From Marixanthotalea marina (GTDB taxonomy: Bacteria; Bacteroidota; Bacteroidia; Flavobacteriales; Flavobacteriaceae), in assembly GCA_018883545.1 (NCBI GenBank), contig JAHLEH010000002.1:62001-126000 (forward strand): a DNA stretch of 64,000 nucleotides. Reading direction: 5' to 3'. Below, one piece after another: positions 48,843 through 58,530 of the stretch. Position 1 is the first letter of the stretch, and each line of letters begins with the position of its first letter. The translations under genes and the position numbers were made by a program. The notes below the pieces were generated by a model. The model searched no databases. It was not told the origin of the DNA and saw only the letters and a list, made by a program, of their open reading frames with translations.

Positions 48843-49790
48843 TTATTCGCCCAAATACGCCAATACATTAGTTTCAATCCTTGATTGAATATCACTAACA
48901 TTGGCCTTTACAAAAGTTTCGCCTGTAATATTTTCGTAAAGTTCTATGTAGCGTTCACTAACGGATTCAATGTATTCATCGCTCATAAATGGTACGGTTT
49001 GGCCTTCCAATCCTTGAAAATTATTGCTTATCAGCCATTGACGTACAAACTCTTTACTCAATTGCTTTTGGGACTCGCCTTTGGCCTGGCGCTCTTCGTA
49101 TCCATCGGCATAAAAATAACGTGAAGAATCGGGTGTATGTATTTCATCAATCAGCACAATTTTACCGTCTTTGGTTTTTCCGAATTCGTATTTGGTATCT
49201 ACTAAAATCAAACCACGCTTGGCTGCAATTTCAGAACCTCTTTTGAATAGTTTTCTGGTATAATCCTCCAACACCACATAATCAGCTTCACTCACAATAC
49301 CGCGTTTTAAAATGTCTTCGCGTGAAATATCCTCGTCGTGATCACCTTGTTCAGCTTTTGTTGCCGGTGTTATAATAGGTTCAGGAAATTTATCATTTTC
49401 CTTCATGCCTTCGGGCATTGGCATGCCGCAAAGCAAACGTTTTCCCGCTTTATATTCACGCGCCGCGTGACCAGACATATATCCACGAATCACCATTTCC
49501 ACTTTAAAAGGCTCACACAAATGGCCCACTGCTACATTGGGATCGGGTGTAGCAACCAACCAATTGGGTACCAAATCTTCGGTATCTTTCATCATCTTGG
49601 TTGCTATTTGGTTTAGAATTTGTCCTTTATACGGTATGCCTTTAGGCATAACGACATCAAACGCAGAAAGCCTGTCGGTGGCTATCATAACAAGCATGTC
49701 GTCATTGATGTTATAAACCTCTCTTACTTTGCCTTTGTAAACACTTTTTTGGCCTGGGAAATGGAAATTGGTATCTATTATGGTATTCAT
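48843..49790 (-). CDS. purC: Phosphoribosylaminoimidazole-succinocarboxamide synthase
   Basis: 315 residues of the longer SAICAR synthase type. The opening is [18 protein letters not shown], and [39 protein letters not shown] and [15 protein letters not shown] follow, the last being typical of the substrate site. The enzyme joins aspartate to CAIR with ATP in purine synthesis. A good promoter match is 25 bases upstream of the start. It is a single-gene unit. Confidence 0.96.
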   Translation of the reverse strand: MNTIIDTNFHFPGQKSVYKGKVREVYNINDDMLVMIATDRLSAFDVVMPKGIPYKGQILNQIATKMMKDTEDLVPNWLVATPDPNVAVGHLCEPFKVEMVIRGYMSGHAAREYKAGKRLLCGMPMPEGMKENDKFPEPIITPATKAEQGDHDEDISREDILKRGIVSEADYVVLEDYTRKLFKRGSEIAAKRGLILVDTKYEFGKTKDGKIVLIDEIHTPDSSRYFYADGYEERQAKGESQKQLSKEFVRQWLISNNFQGLEGQTVPFMSDEYIESVSERYIELYENITGETFVKANVSDIQSRIETNVLAYLGE

Positions 49791-49815
49791 TGAACCTTGT
49801 ATAATGTTAGAACTA

Positions 49816-49846
49816 CAAATGTAATTTGTTTAGCAATGCCAAACAA
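49816..49846 (-). promoter_or_regulatory. Promoter of purC
   Basis: On the minus strand TTG (49844-49846) and TACATTTG (49816-49823) are 20 bases apart, matching the Bacteroidota consensus. The transcript would start near 49809, about 18 bases before the purC ATG. No SD sequence is visible in the short leader. Confidence 0.6.
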
Positions 49847-49854
49847 TAAACAAA

Positions 49855-49887
49855 TAAAAAAAGGAGAAATAACCTTTCTCCCCTTTT
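49855..49887 (-). terminator. Terminator after the 173-residue barrel gene
   Basis: On the minus strand GGAGAAA pairs with TTTCTCC (49863-49869, 49875-49881) around a 5-base loop, followed by TTTTTTTATTTG. It lies 24 bases after the stop of the gene at 49911. Confidence 0.7.
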
Positions 49888-49910
49888 AAACTAAACTTTA
49901 TAATTTTAAT

Positions 49911-50432
49911 TTATTTAAATCTAATATTATAAGTGAACCCTACACCAACCGACTGTAAATCAACATCATTCTCTGCAAAGGTATTTTGGTAAAAAGCATA
50001 AATATTCCAATCCCTGTTATGATAACCAATTTGTGGATTTACATAAAGTCCACCCGAATTACCATCAACACCAGTTAAAAATCCATACCCTAGGTCTGAC
50101 CCTAAGAAAAGACCGTTTGGTGTAAAATAATAACGTGCAAAACCAGCCAATGGCACGATGCCAAAATCATCAAACCCATCTTTACCAAAATAATGGGTAT
50201 AACCCGAAGCGGCTCCTATGGCGAAATTTGGATTCAACAACACTTGGCCTCTTACATCGGCACCCAAATTGAATGACGATACATCGCTAGCATCACCCAC
50301 AGGAATTCCCGCTACAATGCCAGCTTTTAGCCAAGAATTATCGGAATTAATATCTATGTCCTCAATATCTGTTTGTTGTGCAAAAGTGACACTTGTTACT
50401 AATAATGCTAAGCTTAAAACTAATTTTTTCAT
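49911..50432 (-). CDS. Small outer-membrane beta-barrel protein
   Basis: 173 residues with a signal peptide ending at TFAQ (about 1-18). Strands such as SWLKAGIVAGIPVGD, ADVRGQVLLNPNFAIGAASGYTHYF and QSVGVGFTYNIRFK, with a final aromatic-lysine end, fit a porin-like small barrel. Flavobacterial genomes hold many of these with unknown roles. It lies between phoH and purC on the minus strand with its own terminator. Confidence 0.83.
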   Translation of the reverse strand: MKKLVLSLALLVTSVTFAQQTDIEDIDINSDNSWLKAGIVAGIPVGDASDVSSFNLGADVRGQVLLNPNFAIGAASGYTHYFGKDGFDDFGIVPLAGFARYYFTPNGLFLGSDLGYGFLTGVDGNSGGLYVNPQIGYHNRDWNIYAFYQNTFAENDVDLQSVGVGFTYNIRFK

Positions 50433-50563
50433 CTTGTATTTTTTTAATGTTTATAGAGCAAACTTCGTTTTCTTATGCCAAATTCAGTTACAAGATTTTT
50501 ATAGATTTTTATAGAATTAAAATTTAAAATAGTGTTACAACCAGTAAGTCAATTAGTTAAAAT

Positions 50564-50596
50564 AAAAAAGCCGATTAGCGAACTAATCGGCTTTTA
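50564..50596. terminator. Rho-independent terminator after phoH
   Basis: AAAAAGCCGATTAG and CTAATCGGCTTTT form a long, nearly perfect stem around a 4-base loop, with A and T tracts on both sides. It lies 21 bases after the phoH stop on the minus strand. Confidence 0.9.
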
Positions 50597-50616
50597 AAAC
50601 TAATATTTTGTTTTTA

Positions 50617-51606
50617 TTAATTATCTGCATTTTCAATATGCTTGTACGCTTCTATAATCTTTTTCACCAATTTATGGCGAATTACATCTTTATCATCTAA
50701 AAACACAATGCCAACTCCTTCAACATTCTTTAAAATAAGTAACGCTTCCTTGAGCCCTGAAATGGTGCGCCTCGGCAAATCTATTTGACCCGGGTCGCCC
50801 GTTAATAAAAACTTGGCATTCTTACCCATACGAGTCAAAAACATTTTCATTTGATTATGGGTTGTGTTTTGGCCTTCATCTAAAATAACGAAGGCATTAT
50901 CCAACGTGCGGCCACGCATAAACGCCAACGGTGCTATTTGTATGGTACCGTTTTCTATGTAATGTGCCAATTTTTCAGCGGGAATCATATCGCGCAAAGC
51001 ATCATATAATGGCTGCATGTAAGGATCTAGTTTTTCCTTTAAATCGCCCGGTAAAAACCCTAAGTTTTCACCTGCTTCCACGGCAGGACGTGTTAAAATA
51101 ATACGTTTTACTTCTTTATTTTTCAATGCTTTAACAGCCAGCGCTACGCCTGTATAAGTTTTACCTGTTCCAGCGGGTCCAATGGCAAACACCATATCAT
51201 TTTTGCGCATACTCTCAACCAATTTGCGTTGGTTTACAGTTTCAGCCTTTATAAGCCTACCGCTAACGCCATGCACCAATACTTCTCCGCTCTGCGCCGA
51301 AGTATTATAATCATCACTAGTTTGGCTGGTTAATACACGTTCTATAGTGTTTTCATCCAATTTGTTGTATTTAGCAAAATGGCTTAAAAGCATGTCGAGT
51401 TTTCTATCAAATTCTTCCAATAACTCGTCATCGCCAAAGGCTTTTACCTTATTGCCACGCGCTACTATTTTAAGTTTTGGAAAATACTTTTTAAGAAGTT
51501 CAATGTTGGAGTTATGTGCTCCGAAAAACTCTTTTGGAGAGATTTCTTCAAGTTCAATTACAATTTCGTTCAAAGGCGTTTGTTTAGTAATTTTTCCAAC
51601 AAACAT
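50617..51606 (-). CDS. PhoH family ATPase
   Basis: 329 residues. An N-terminal KH-like region (about 1-85) precedes the P-loop domain with Walker A AIGPAGTGKT (141-150) and Walker B FVILDEGQNTTHNQMKMFLTR. RTISGLKEALLILKNVEGVGIVFLDDKDVIRHKLVKKII closes the domain. PhoH proteins are ATPases linked to RNA metabolism and phosphate stress, but the exact role is unclear. The gene is divergent from the SAM hydrolase gene and followed by a strong terminator. Confidence 0.93.
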   Translation of the reverse strand: MFVGKITKQTPLNEIVIELEEISPKEFFGAHNSNIELLKKYFPKLKIVARGNKVKAFGDDELLEEFDRKLDMLLSHFAKYNKLDENTIERVLTSQTSDDYNTSAQSGEVLVHGVSGRLIKAETVNQRKLVESMRKNDMVFAIGPAGTGKTYTGVALAVKALKNKEVKRIILTRPAVEAGENLGFLPGDLKEKLDPYMQPLYDALRDMIPAEKLAHYIENGTIQIAPLAFMRGRTLDNAFVILDEGQNTTHNQMKMFLTRMGKNAKFLLTGDPGQIDLPRRTISGLKEALLILKNVEGVGIVFLDDKDVIRHKLVKKIIEAYKHIENADN

Positions 51607-51723
51607 TCATAAAATAATGTTTAGCGGGATGAAATGATTTATTAGTTTTGTAATACAGTCTATAAAACCCAAAAATACTAATTTTGGGTGACCAAACATT
51701 AAAAACATATCAACAATTTGCTA

Positions 51724-52605
51724 ATGGCAATTATCACGTTAACTACAGATTTTGGAGAAAAAGATCACTTTGTTGGTGCGACAAAAGGCGCTATTTATAG
51801 CGAATTGGCAGATTTAAAAATTGTTGATATCTCACATTCCATATCGCCGTTCAATATTCCCGAGGCGGCTTACATCATCCAAAATGCTTATAATAGCTTC
51901 CCAAAAGGTAGCATTCACATTATTGGTGTAGACTCAGAACTAAACCCAGAAAACAAACATATTGCCATTAAACTGGATGATCACTATTTTATATGTGCCA
52001 ACAATGGCATTATGAGCATGTTGTGCAGTGAAATTACTCCAGAAAAAATAGTTGAAATAAATATACACGATAGAATAGAAACAAGTTTTCCTGTATTGGA
52101 TGTATTTGTAAAGGTTGCTTGCCACATTGCTCGTGGCGGCACACTTGATGTTATAGGAAAAGCTATTGAAACCATTAAACCTATAAAGAATCTTGTCCCT
52201 TATGTAAACGAAGACCGTACGCAAATTATAGGCAGTGTGATATACATAGACAATTATGGCAATGTGGTAACCAATATTAAAAAGCACTTTTTTGAAAATG
52301 TACAAAAAGGGCGGGAATTTGAGGTTTCTGCACGAAACTATAAGTTTAAAACCATTCACTCTAAATATAGTGATATTGTAAATTTTGACATCCCTGATGA
52401 AAAAAGGCATGATGAAGGCAGAGGCTTGGTTGTATTCAATTCTGGAGGATTCCTGGAAATAGCCGTTTACAAAAGTAACCCAACAACTGTTGGCAGTGCC
52501 TCTACACTTATGGGATTAAATTTAATGGATACTGTAAGTGTTAATTTTACAGCAGTACAAATGGCTCCCAAAGGAAGGGAAACCATAAGCAGTTATAACG
52601 ATTAA
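51724..52605 (+). CDS. S-adenosylmethionine hydrolase (DUF62 family)
   Basis: 293 residues from the ATG at 51724. A TTG at 51718 would add two residues. ITLTTDFGEKDHFVGATKG and IVDISHSISPFNIPEAAYI are typical of DUF62, where the conserved aspartate binds the ribose. NNGIMSML and YIDNYGNVVTNI also fit. Relatives split SAM into adenosine and methionine; a few are halogenases, but those carry an extra loop I do not see. It is 116 bases before gldF, possibly co-transcribed. Confidence 0.9.
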   Translation: MAIITLTTDFGEKDHFVGATKGAIYSELADLKIVDISHSISPFNIPEAAYIIQNAYNSFPKGSIHIIGVDSELNPENKHIAIKLDDHYFICANNGIMSMLCSEITPEKIVEINIHDRIETSFPVLDVFVKVACHIARGGTLDVIGKAIETIKPIKNLVPYVNEDRTQIIGSVIYIDNYGNVVTNIKKHFFENVQKGREFEVSARNYKFKTIHSKYSDIVNFDIPDEKRHDEGRGLVVFNSGGFLEIAVYKSNPTTVGSASTLMGLNLMDTVSVNFTAVQMAPKGRETISSYND

Positions 52606-52720
52606 ACCCAATGCCTTTTGTTTATAACAATTTAATAAATGGACTTTTTACAGAGGACTTTTTGTAAAAATTCTTAATACTTTTGAAATCGAAAACTAAA
52701 AAACCAAGCGTTTAAAATTA

Positions 52721-53440
52721 ATGTTTGCCATACTAAAAAAAGAAATTAATTCATTTTTTGCATCGCCCATAGGGTATTTGGTTATTGCTATTTTTTTAGT
52801 TTTAAACGGTCTCTTTTTATGGGTGTTTAAAGGTGATTTCAATATTTTGGATTATGGCTTCGCCGATTTGTCCTCATTCTTCTTATTAGCCCCTTGGATA
52901 TTGATTTTCCTAATCCCTGCCGTGACCATGCGTAGTTTTTCCGATGAAAAAAAACAGGGCACATTAGAATTGTTACTTACAAAACCCATTTCCCATTTGC
53001 AGATAGTTCTTGGAAAATATTTTGGCGCTTTTATTTTAATCATTATTGCGTTAACACCAACCTTGCTTTATGTGTACACTGTTTACGCCTTGGGAAACCC
53101 TATGGGCAATTTAGATATTGGCAGTACTTTAGGGTCCTATTTCGGGCTTTTATTTTTAGTGGCTTCTTATACTGCCATTGGAATTTTTACATCTACAATA
53201 TCTGATAACCAAATTGTATCGTTTATACTTTCGGTATTTTTATGTTTTTTGTTTTACATAGGTTTTGAAGGTATTTCCGATTTTACTTCAAGCACATTGA
53301 TTGACCAATTGGGTATGAGTTACCATTACAGAAGCATGAGCCGTGGCGTGTTAGACACAAGGGATATTATATACTTTTTAAGTGTCACCTTTTTCTTTAT
53401 AAGCGTAACAAAACTGAACCTTAACCGAGAAACCAAATGA
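52721..53440 (+). CDS. gldF: Gliding motility ABC permease subunit GldF
   Basis: 239 residues with six membrane helices (about 18-36, 48-66, 100-122, 138-160, 168-186, 215-232). FSDEKKQGTLELLLTKPI (about 70-87) is the loop common to ABC-2 type permeases. GldF, with GldG and the ATPase GldA, forms a transporter that was first found as needed for gliding in Flavobacterium johnsoniae. No gldA is nearby in this window. A 161-residue gene is inserted before gldG, overlapping gldF by four bases. Confidence 0.93.
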   Translation: MFAILKKEINSFFASPIGYLVIAIFLVLNGLFLWVFKGDFNILDYGFADLSSFFLLAPWILIFLIPAVTMRSFSDEKKQGTLELLLTKPISHLQIVLGKYFGAFILIIIALTPTLLYVYTVYALGNPMGNLDIGSTLGSYFGLLFLVASYTAIGIFTSTISDNQIVSFILSVFLCFLFYIGFEGISDFTSSTLIDQLGMSYHYRSMSRGVLDTRDIIYFLSVTFFFISVTKLNLNRETK

Positions 53441-53922
53441 TCATCACCCCGCTTTTTATCATTTTATTTTCTGCTGTGTTCGTTTTGGTTTGGGTATTTG
53501 CCAACACCATCGACAAACGTAAGTGGGTCAGTTTTTTAATCAGTTTGGTTACGGCTCCTATTGTTTACTTCTATGTTTTTTATCCGTTTATCAATATATT
53601 TTTCAGTTACCACCATTTAAAGCATTTTAATTCTGATGCTTGGAAAGCAAAGCCTGCTTTACGTTACGAAATGAGTACAGAAGTGGTGAGCGACAGTTTG
53701 TTTATTGGTAAAAGTAAAGATGAAGTACAACAGCAATTGGGAAAAAGCGAGTGGTACAGTTGGGACGATAGCCTTAAAGCCAATTCACCCGATATGTGGA
53801 ATTACAATTTAGGCTTCAAACCAGGTGCTTTTAACATGAGTCAAGAATGCTTGGAGTTGGTTTTTAAAAACGGTAAAGTGACTCGTGTATCACAATATCA
53901 AATGGAAAAAGAATTTGAATAA
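53437..53922 (+). CDS. Unknown two-helix membrane protein between gldF and gldG
   Basis: 161 residues. Two membrane helices (about 4-21 and 32-55) are followed by a soluble domain with LFIGKSKDEVQQQLGKSEW and ECLELVFKNGKVTRVSQYQM, resembling the BamE/SmpA-like fold. It overlaps the end of gldF by four bases (ATGA) and its last codons overlap the likely start of gldG. The gene is therefore part of the same operon. I know of no gldF-gldG gene pair with such an insert as a standard feature. A role in the transporter is possible but unsupported. Confidence 0.78.
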   Translation: MIITPLFIILFSAVFVLVWVFANTIDKRKWVSFLISLVTAPIVYFYVFYPFINIFFSYHHLKHFNSDAWKAKPALRYEMSTEVVSDSLFIGKSKDEVQQQLGKSEWYSWDDSLKANSPDMWNYNLGFKPGAFNMSQECLELVFKNGKVTRVSQYQMEKEFE

Positions 53923-55582
53923 AAGTCTTAAACATATTGTTATTTTATTTCTAGCGTTAATCGCTTTAAACTATCTAAGTGGAAAAGTTTTTAAACGTTT
54001 TGATTTAACAGAAGACAAACGCTATACGCTAAGTGAAACCACCAACAGCATTATTGCAAGTGTAGAATCGCCATTGGTCATAGATGTTTTTTTGAAAGGG
54101 GAAGGATTTCCTTCCGAAATAAAACGTTTACAATCTGAAACCCGGCAATTGCTAGAGGAGTTTTCAGCAAAAAACAATGCTATAAAATTTAATTTTATCA
54201 ATCCGCTTGAAGACGAAAGCACGCGCGAAGCCAACAGACAACAGTTAATGCAACGCGGTATGACGCCGATGCAATTAAGCGTTCAGGAAAGTGGAAAATC
54301 TACACAAGATATTATTTTCCCGTGGGCATTAGCAAGCTATAATAACCAAACGGTTATTATTCCGCTTATTAAGAATAAAATTGGAGAAACCCAGCAGGAG
54401 CTGGTTAGCAACTCCGTACAACATTTAGAGTACGCCTTTGCCGATGGCTTTAGTAAATTAACCAAACCTAAAGACAAAAAAATTGCCATTTTAAAAGGCA
54501 ATGGCGAATTGCAGGACAAATACATAGCTGATTTTGCCAAAAAATTAGGAGAGTATTACTACCTCGCTCCTTTTACCTTAGACAGCGTACAAAACAATGC
54601 CAATAAAACATTAGCACAGTTAGAAGATTTCGATTTGATTATTGCTGCCAAACCCACTGAAGCCTTTACCGAAGAAGAAAAATTGGTTTTAGACCAGTTT
54701 ACCATGAACGGCGGAAAAAGCTTGTGGCTCGTTGATGCCGTGGCTATTGAAAAGGACAGCTTATATAATGAATCTGGAACCAACTTTGCCGTGGCAAGGG
54801 ATTTAAACTTAACGGACTTCTTTTTTAAATATGGCGTTCGCATCAATCCTGTTCTTGTAAGCGACTTGTATTCTGCCCCAATAATGGTGGCCACCGGACA
54901 AGGAAGCGACACGCAATTTATACGCCTACAATGGCCATATTCCCCATTGGCTGCCGGCAATCCAAACCATGCTATTACAAATAATCTTAATTTGGTGAAG
55001 TTCGATTTTGCCAATCAAATGGACACTTTAAAGAATGCCATCAAAAAAACCATTCTGTTACAGACTTCTAAATTAACTAAGTTAGAAGGCACACCTAGGG
55101 AAATCAGTTTGGAACAAGCAACCCAAGAACCAGATCCGACCGTTTTCAATAAAGGCAATCAATCATTAGCAGTGCTTTTAGAAGGTAAATTCACTTCGGT
55201 TTATGATAATAGAATCAAACCATTTAAACTTTCCGAAGAAAAGAATAAAAGCATATCCACCAAAATGATTGTAATTGCTGATGGTGATGTTATCAAAAAC
55301 GACCTTAACAGAAATACGCCACTAGATTTAGGTTTTGACCGATCCTATAATCAGCCCGTTGGCAACAAGGAGTTTTTGTTGAATGCCGTAAATTACTTAT
55401 TGGACGATACAGGACTTATAAACATTCGTTCCAAAGAAATAGCCATTGCGTTTCTGGATCAAGAAAAAATAGCCGACCAAAAAACCACTTGGCAATTGCT
55501 AAACGTCGCATTGCCACTAGTATTATTAGCCCTGTTTGGTTTTGTATTTAACTACTTTAGAAAGAAAAAATACAGCATCTAA
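53915..55582 (+). CDS. gldG: Gliding motility ABC transporter component GldG
   Basis: 555 residues from the TTG at 53915, which overlaps the end of the preceding gene by eight bases. A GTG at 53885 is also in frame. One membrane helix at each end (about 6-20 and 530-548) encloses a large periplasmic domain of the ABC_transp_aux type, with FDLTEDKRYTLSETTNSII, INPLEDESTREANRQQLMQRG and DGFSKLTKPKDKKIAILKGNG. GldG and GldF act with GldA in gliding motility. The small gap to dnaN (85 bases) contains a promoter-like TATATTTG. Confidence 0.93.
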   Translation: MNKSLKHIVILFLALIALNYLSGKVFKRFDLTEDKRYTLSETTNSIIASVESPLVIDVFLKGEGFPSEIKRLQSETRQLLEEFSAKNNAIKFNFINPLEDESTREANRQQLMQRGMTPMQLSVQESGKSTQDIIFPWALASYNNQTVIIPLIKNKIGETQQELVSNSVQHLEYAFADGFSKLTKPKDKKIAILKGNGELQDKYIADFAKKLGEYYYLAPFTLDSVQNNANKTLAQLEDFDLIIAAKPTEAFTEEEKLVLDQFTMNGGKSLWLVDAVAIEKDSLYNESGTNFAVARDLNLTDFFFKYGVRINPVLVSDLYSAPIMVATGQGSDTQFIRLQWPYSPLAAGNPNHAITNNLNLVKFDFANQMDTLKNAIKKTILLQTSKLTKLEGTPREISLEQATQEPDPTVFNKGNQSLAVLLEGKFTSVYDNRIKPFKLSEEKNKSISTKMIVIADGDVIKNDLNRNTPLDLGFDRSYNQPVGNKEFLLNAVNYLLDDTGLINIRSKEIAIAFLDQEKIADQKTTWQLLNVALPLVLLALFGFVFNYFRKKKYSI

Positions 55583-55667
55583 ATGTTAATAAGTTTCTTT
55601 CCTATTTTAGGATGTATGGGATATATTTGTAAGTAATATACAAAGAAACTAAACGCATTATATTTTC

Positions 55668-56786
55668 ATGAGATTTATAGTATCAAGCACCTATTTATTA
55701 AAGCAATTACAAGTTTTGGGCGGTGTTATTAATAGTTCGAATACCTTGCCTATTTTAGATAATTTTTTGTTTGAATTAGATGGATCTAAACTGATTGTTT
55801 CAGCCAGCGACCTAGAAACTACCATGTCTTCTACCCTAGATGTAGAAAGTGACAGTAAAGGCAGCATTGCCATTCCAGCACGCTTGTTACTAGAAACCCT
55901 AAAGACGTTTCCAGAACAACCTTTAACGTTTGTGGTTGAAGATAACAATACCATAGAAATTAGCTCTAACCACGGTAAATATGCCTTAGCTTATGCCGAT
56001 GGCAGCGAATTTCCAAAAGCAGTAGCCTTAGAAGACCCAAGTACTACGGTAGTAACTGGTGATATTCTAGCAACAGCTATAAGCAAAACTATTTTTGCAA
56101 CAGGAAATGACGATTTAAGACCGGTTATGAGTGGTGTATTTTTTCAATTTTCTACAGAAGGGCTAACCTTTGTAGCTACCGATGCCCACAAATTGGTACG
56201 TTATAAACGTGAAGATGTAAAAGCCAGTCAGGTAGCAGAATTCATCATGCCTAAAAAACCATTAAATCTTTTAAAAGGTATTTTGGCCGCTAATGAAGAC
56301 GAAGTTAAAATTGAATACAACGATTCTAATGCGAAGTTTACTTTTGAAAATTCAGAATTGGTTTGTCGCTTAATTGATGGCAAATACCCTAATTATGAAG
56401 CGGTGATTCCAAAGGAAAATCCTAATAAACTGGTGATTGACAGAACACAGTTTTTAAGCTCTGTAAGACGTGTTAGTATTTTCTCCAACAAAACAACGCA
56501 CCAAATTCGTTTAAAAATAGCTGGTGCCGAATTGAATATTTCAGCAGAAGATATCGATTACAGCAACAAAGCCGAAGAGCGTTTAACCTGTGATTACCAA
56601 GGCGATGATATGCAAATTGGTTTCAATTCACGCTTTTTGGTTGAAATGTTAAGTAACCTAACTTCCGACGAGGTTCAATTGGAAATGAGCATGCCAAACA
56701 GAGCAGGTATTTTAACTCCTGTTGATGGCTTAGACGATGGCGAACAGGTTACCATGTTAGTTATGCCAGTCATGCTTAATAGCTAG
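55668..56786 (+). CDS. dnaN: DNA polymerase III sliding clamp (beta subunit)
   Basis: 372 residues with three clamp domains of about 120 residues each. MRFIVSSTYLLKQLQVLGGVINSSNTLPILDNFLFE (start) and FIMPKKPLNLLKGIL fit, and the C-terminal MLVMPVMLN is the usual end of the family. It tethers DNA polymerase to the template. No dnaA or recF is adjacent, so this is not an origin region, which agrees with flavobacterial gene order. Confidence 0.97.
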   Translation: MRFIVSSTYLLKQLQVLGGVINSSNTLPILDNFLFELDGSKLIVSASDLETTMSSTLDVESDSKGSIAIPARLLLETLKTFPEQPLTFVVEDNNTIEISSNHGKYALAYADGSEFPKAVALEDPSTTVVTGDILATAISKTIFATGNDDLRPVMSGVFFQFSTEGLTFVATDAHKLVRYKREDVKASQVAEFIMPKKPLNLLKGILAANEDEVKIEYNDSNAKFTFENSELVCRLIDGKYPNYEAVIPKENPNKLVIDRTQFLSSVRRVSIFSNKTTHQIRLKIAGAELNISAEDIDYSNKAEERLTCDYQGDDMQIGFNSRFLVEMLSNLTSDEVQLEMSMPNRAGILTPVDGLDDGEQVTMLVMPVMLNS

Positions 56787-56812
56787 CCAAAAACTACTAA
56801 TAAAAACAAAAG

Positions 56813-56842
56813 AAAACGCTCACCAATTGGTGAGCGTTTTTG
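56813..56842. terminator. Rho-independent terminator after dnaN
   Basis: AAAACGCTCACC and GGTGAGCGTTTT form a perfect 12-base stem around AATT, followed by T residues. It lies 26 bases after the dnaN stop, between two convergent genes, and could serve both. Confidence 0.92.
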
Positions 56843-56863
56843 CATATCTCTTATGCTAACCAA

Positions 56864-57202
56864 CTAACTAATAAATTTAAGAGATAAAGGATATGTTGGC
56901 GTTTCCCCATTGCTCGCTTTAATAGCATTTATAATTGGGAATACGATAGAAATAATTCCTAAAACAATAAAACCTAAAAGGCCTAAACCTAGAAACAATA
57001 TTAACGGAATACAAATAATAAAGTAAACAATAAGGCTTAATTGAAAGTTCACTATATTTTTCCCATGGGCATCCATATTATAAACCTTCTCTTTTTGGGT
57101 AGCCCAAAGTATTAAAGGAATAATTAAACTTCCAAACCCAGTAACCAATGTAATTAACTGGCTTAAATGGGTTATAACGATAAGCTGATTATCTTGTCTC
57201 AT
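56864..57202 (-). CDS. DUF4870 membrane protein
   Basis: 112 residues with about three membrane helices. The sequence LIIPLILWATQKEKVYNMDAHGKNIVNFQLSL fits DUF4870 and the Tic20-like small membrane family. The function is unknown. The start ATG is complementary to 57200-57202. It stands alone between the dnaN terminator and the 297-base spacer. Confidence 0.88.
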   Translation of the reverse strand: MRQDNQLIVITHLSQLITLVTGFGSLIIPLILWATQKEKVYNMDAHGKNIVNFQLSLIVYFIICIPLILFLGLGLLGFIVLGIISIVFPIINAIKASNGETPTYPLSLKFIS

Positions 57203-57499
57203 GACCTTGATTTATTGATTGATACTTATTAGACGCAAAACTTTTGAATTTGTTACAGTTAAACAATCATTTTATCAAAATAAAAAGTATCACAAATAGC
57301 TATTCTATGAAATTAACAATTTTTACCACTTAAAAACACAAACACTTAAAAACCAATAAAATAAAAACAAAATATTAAAGTTTGAATTGGTTTTTTTATT
57401 AATTTTAGTATCCTTTTCACTCTCCACTGAACTAGTTATACCTACTTTCCCACGTTTACTGCTTTCTTAACCCGATTTTTTACTTAAAAATCAATAAGA
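57203..57499. other. Long divergent spacer without a gene
   Basis: The largest non-coding stretch in the window (297 bases), very AT-rich, between the DUF4870 gene and the dihaem cytochrome gene. It presumably holds two divergent promoters. I see no perfect TAnnTTTG box, no inverted repeat of note and no open frame longer than about 25 codons. Confidence 0.4.
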
Positions 57500-58528
57500 A
57501 TGAGTAACAATCCTTTGGTCATATTAAAGAAAGTAAAAGGTATTACCATTGCCTGTATCACTACTATTTTAACCTTATCTATCTTATTGGCGCTTTATGT
57601 TTTTGAAATTTTACCGTTGAAACCCAACGACGATATGCCCGATATCTATTATATGAATTATGATGCAACCACCTTAAATGATTCCGAAGCCAACAAGAAA
57701 ATTAAATATGGTTACCAATTATTCACGGAAACTCCCAAATACATTGGTCCAGATAATGGCAATCCCGCCATGGTTTTTCAAGGTAATAGACTAGCTTGTA
57801 AAAACTGCCACCTCAATGCTGGCACCAAACCCTATTCCGCCCCATTAATAGGTGTCATACAACGCTTTCCCCAATTTCGTGGCAGGGAAAACCAAATGGG
57901 CACTATTGAAGACCGTATAAATGGCTGTATGGAACGCAGTATGAATGGCAACATATTTCCTTCAAATAGCAAAGAAATGCACGCTTTGGTAAAATATCTA
58001 GAATGGATTAGTAGATATGCTCCAAAAGATGGACAAATAGAAGGTCAGGGTTTTGTAAAAATTGAAATCCCAAATAGGGCCGTGAACTTAGAAAATGGCA
58101 AGCATGTGTTTCAAGAAAACTGTGTAGTGTGCCATACAGAAAGCGGCAAGGGCTTAATGGGCAACAATAAATTCACTTATGATTATCCGCCACTTTGGGG
58201 TGACGACTCCTATAATAACGGCGCCGGCATGACCCGAGTTATAACCGCAGCGCAGTTTATAAAAGCCAACATGCCCTTTGGGACCACTTATAAATATCCT
58301 GTGCTAACCGACGAAGAAGCATATGATGTGGCCGGCTACATTAATCAGCAATCAAGACCTCAAAAATCAAATCCAGAAAAAGATTTTCCAGATATTAAAA
58401 AGAAACCTGTTTCTACCCCTTACCCACCTTATGCTGATAGTTTTTCCGTAGAACAGCATCAAAAAGGCCCGTTCCAGCCTATAATGGAATACTATAAAAA
58501 AACATTTAACATTTCTAAAACCAAGTAA
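57500..58528 (+). CDS. Dihaem c-type cytochrome, TsdA-like
   Basis: 342 residues. An N-terminal helix (about 17-38) anchors it in the membrane. Two CxxCH haem sites are present, CKNCH (100-104) and CVVCH (208-212). NGCMERSMNG (C143) matches the region that supplies the distal haem ligand in thiosulfate dehydrogenase TsdA, and FPQFRGRENQMGTIEDRI also fits. TsdA joins two thiosulfates to tetrathionate or runs in reverse. The next gene starts 2 bases after the stop and is DsrE-like, adding to a sulfur theme. A general electron-transfer cytochrome is the alternative. Confidence 0.85.
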   Translation: MSNNPLVILKKVKGITIACITTILTLSILLALYVFEILPLKPNDDMPDIYYMNYDATTLNDSEANKKIKYGYQLFTETPKYIGPDNGNPAMVFQGNRLACKNCHLNAGTKPYSAPLIGVIQRFPQFRGRENQMGTIEDRINGCMERSMNGNIFPSNSKEMHALVKYLEWISRYAPKDGQIEGQGFVKIEIPNRAVNLENGKHVFQENCVVCHTESGKGLMGNNKFTYDYPPLWGDDSYNNGAGMTRVITAAQFIKANMPFGTTYKYPVLTDEEAYDVAGYINQQSRPQKSNPEKDFPDIKKKPVSTPYPPYADSFSVEQHQKGPFQPIMEYYKKTFNISKTK

Positions 58529-58530
58529 TT

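Noticed and set aside
51724-52605. SAM-dependent fluorinase or chlorinase
   Set aside because: DUF62 motifs are present but the extra loop of known halogenases is not seen, so SAM hydrolase is the safer call.
55668-56786. Chromosomal replication origin next to dnaN
   Set aside because: There is no dnaA gene, no DnaA-box cluster and no long AT-rich unwinding region; dnaN stands alone.
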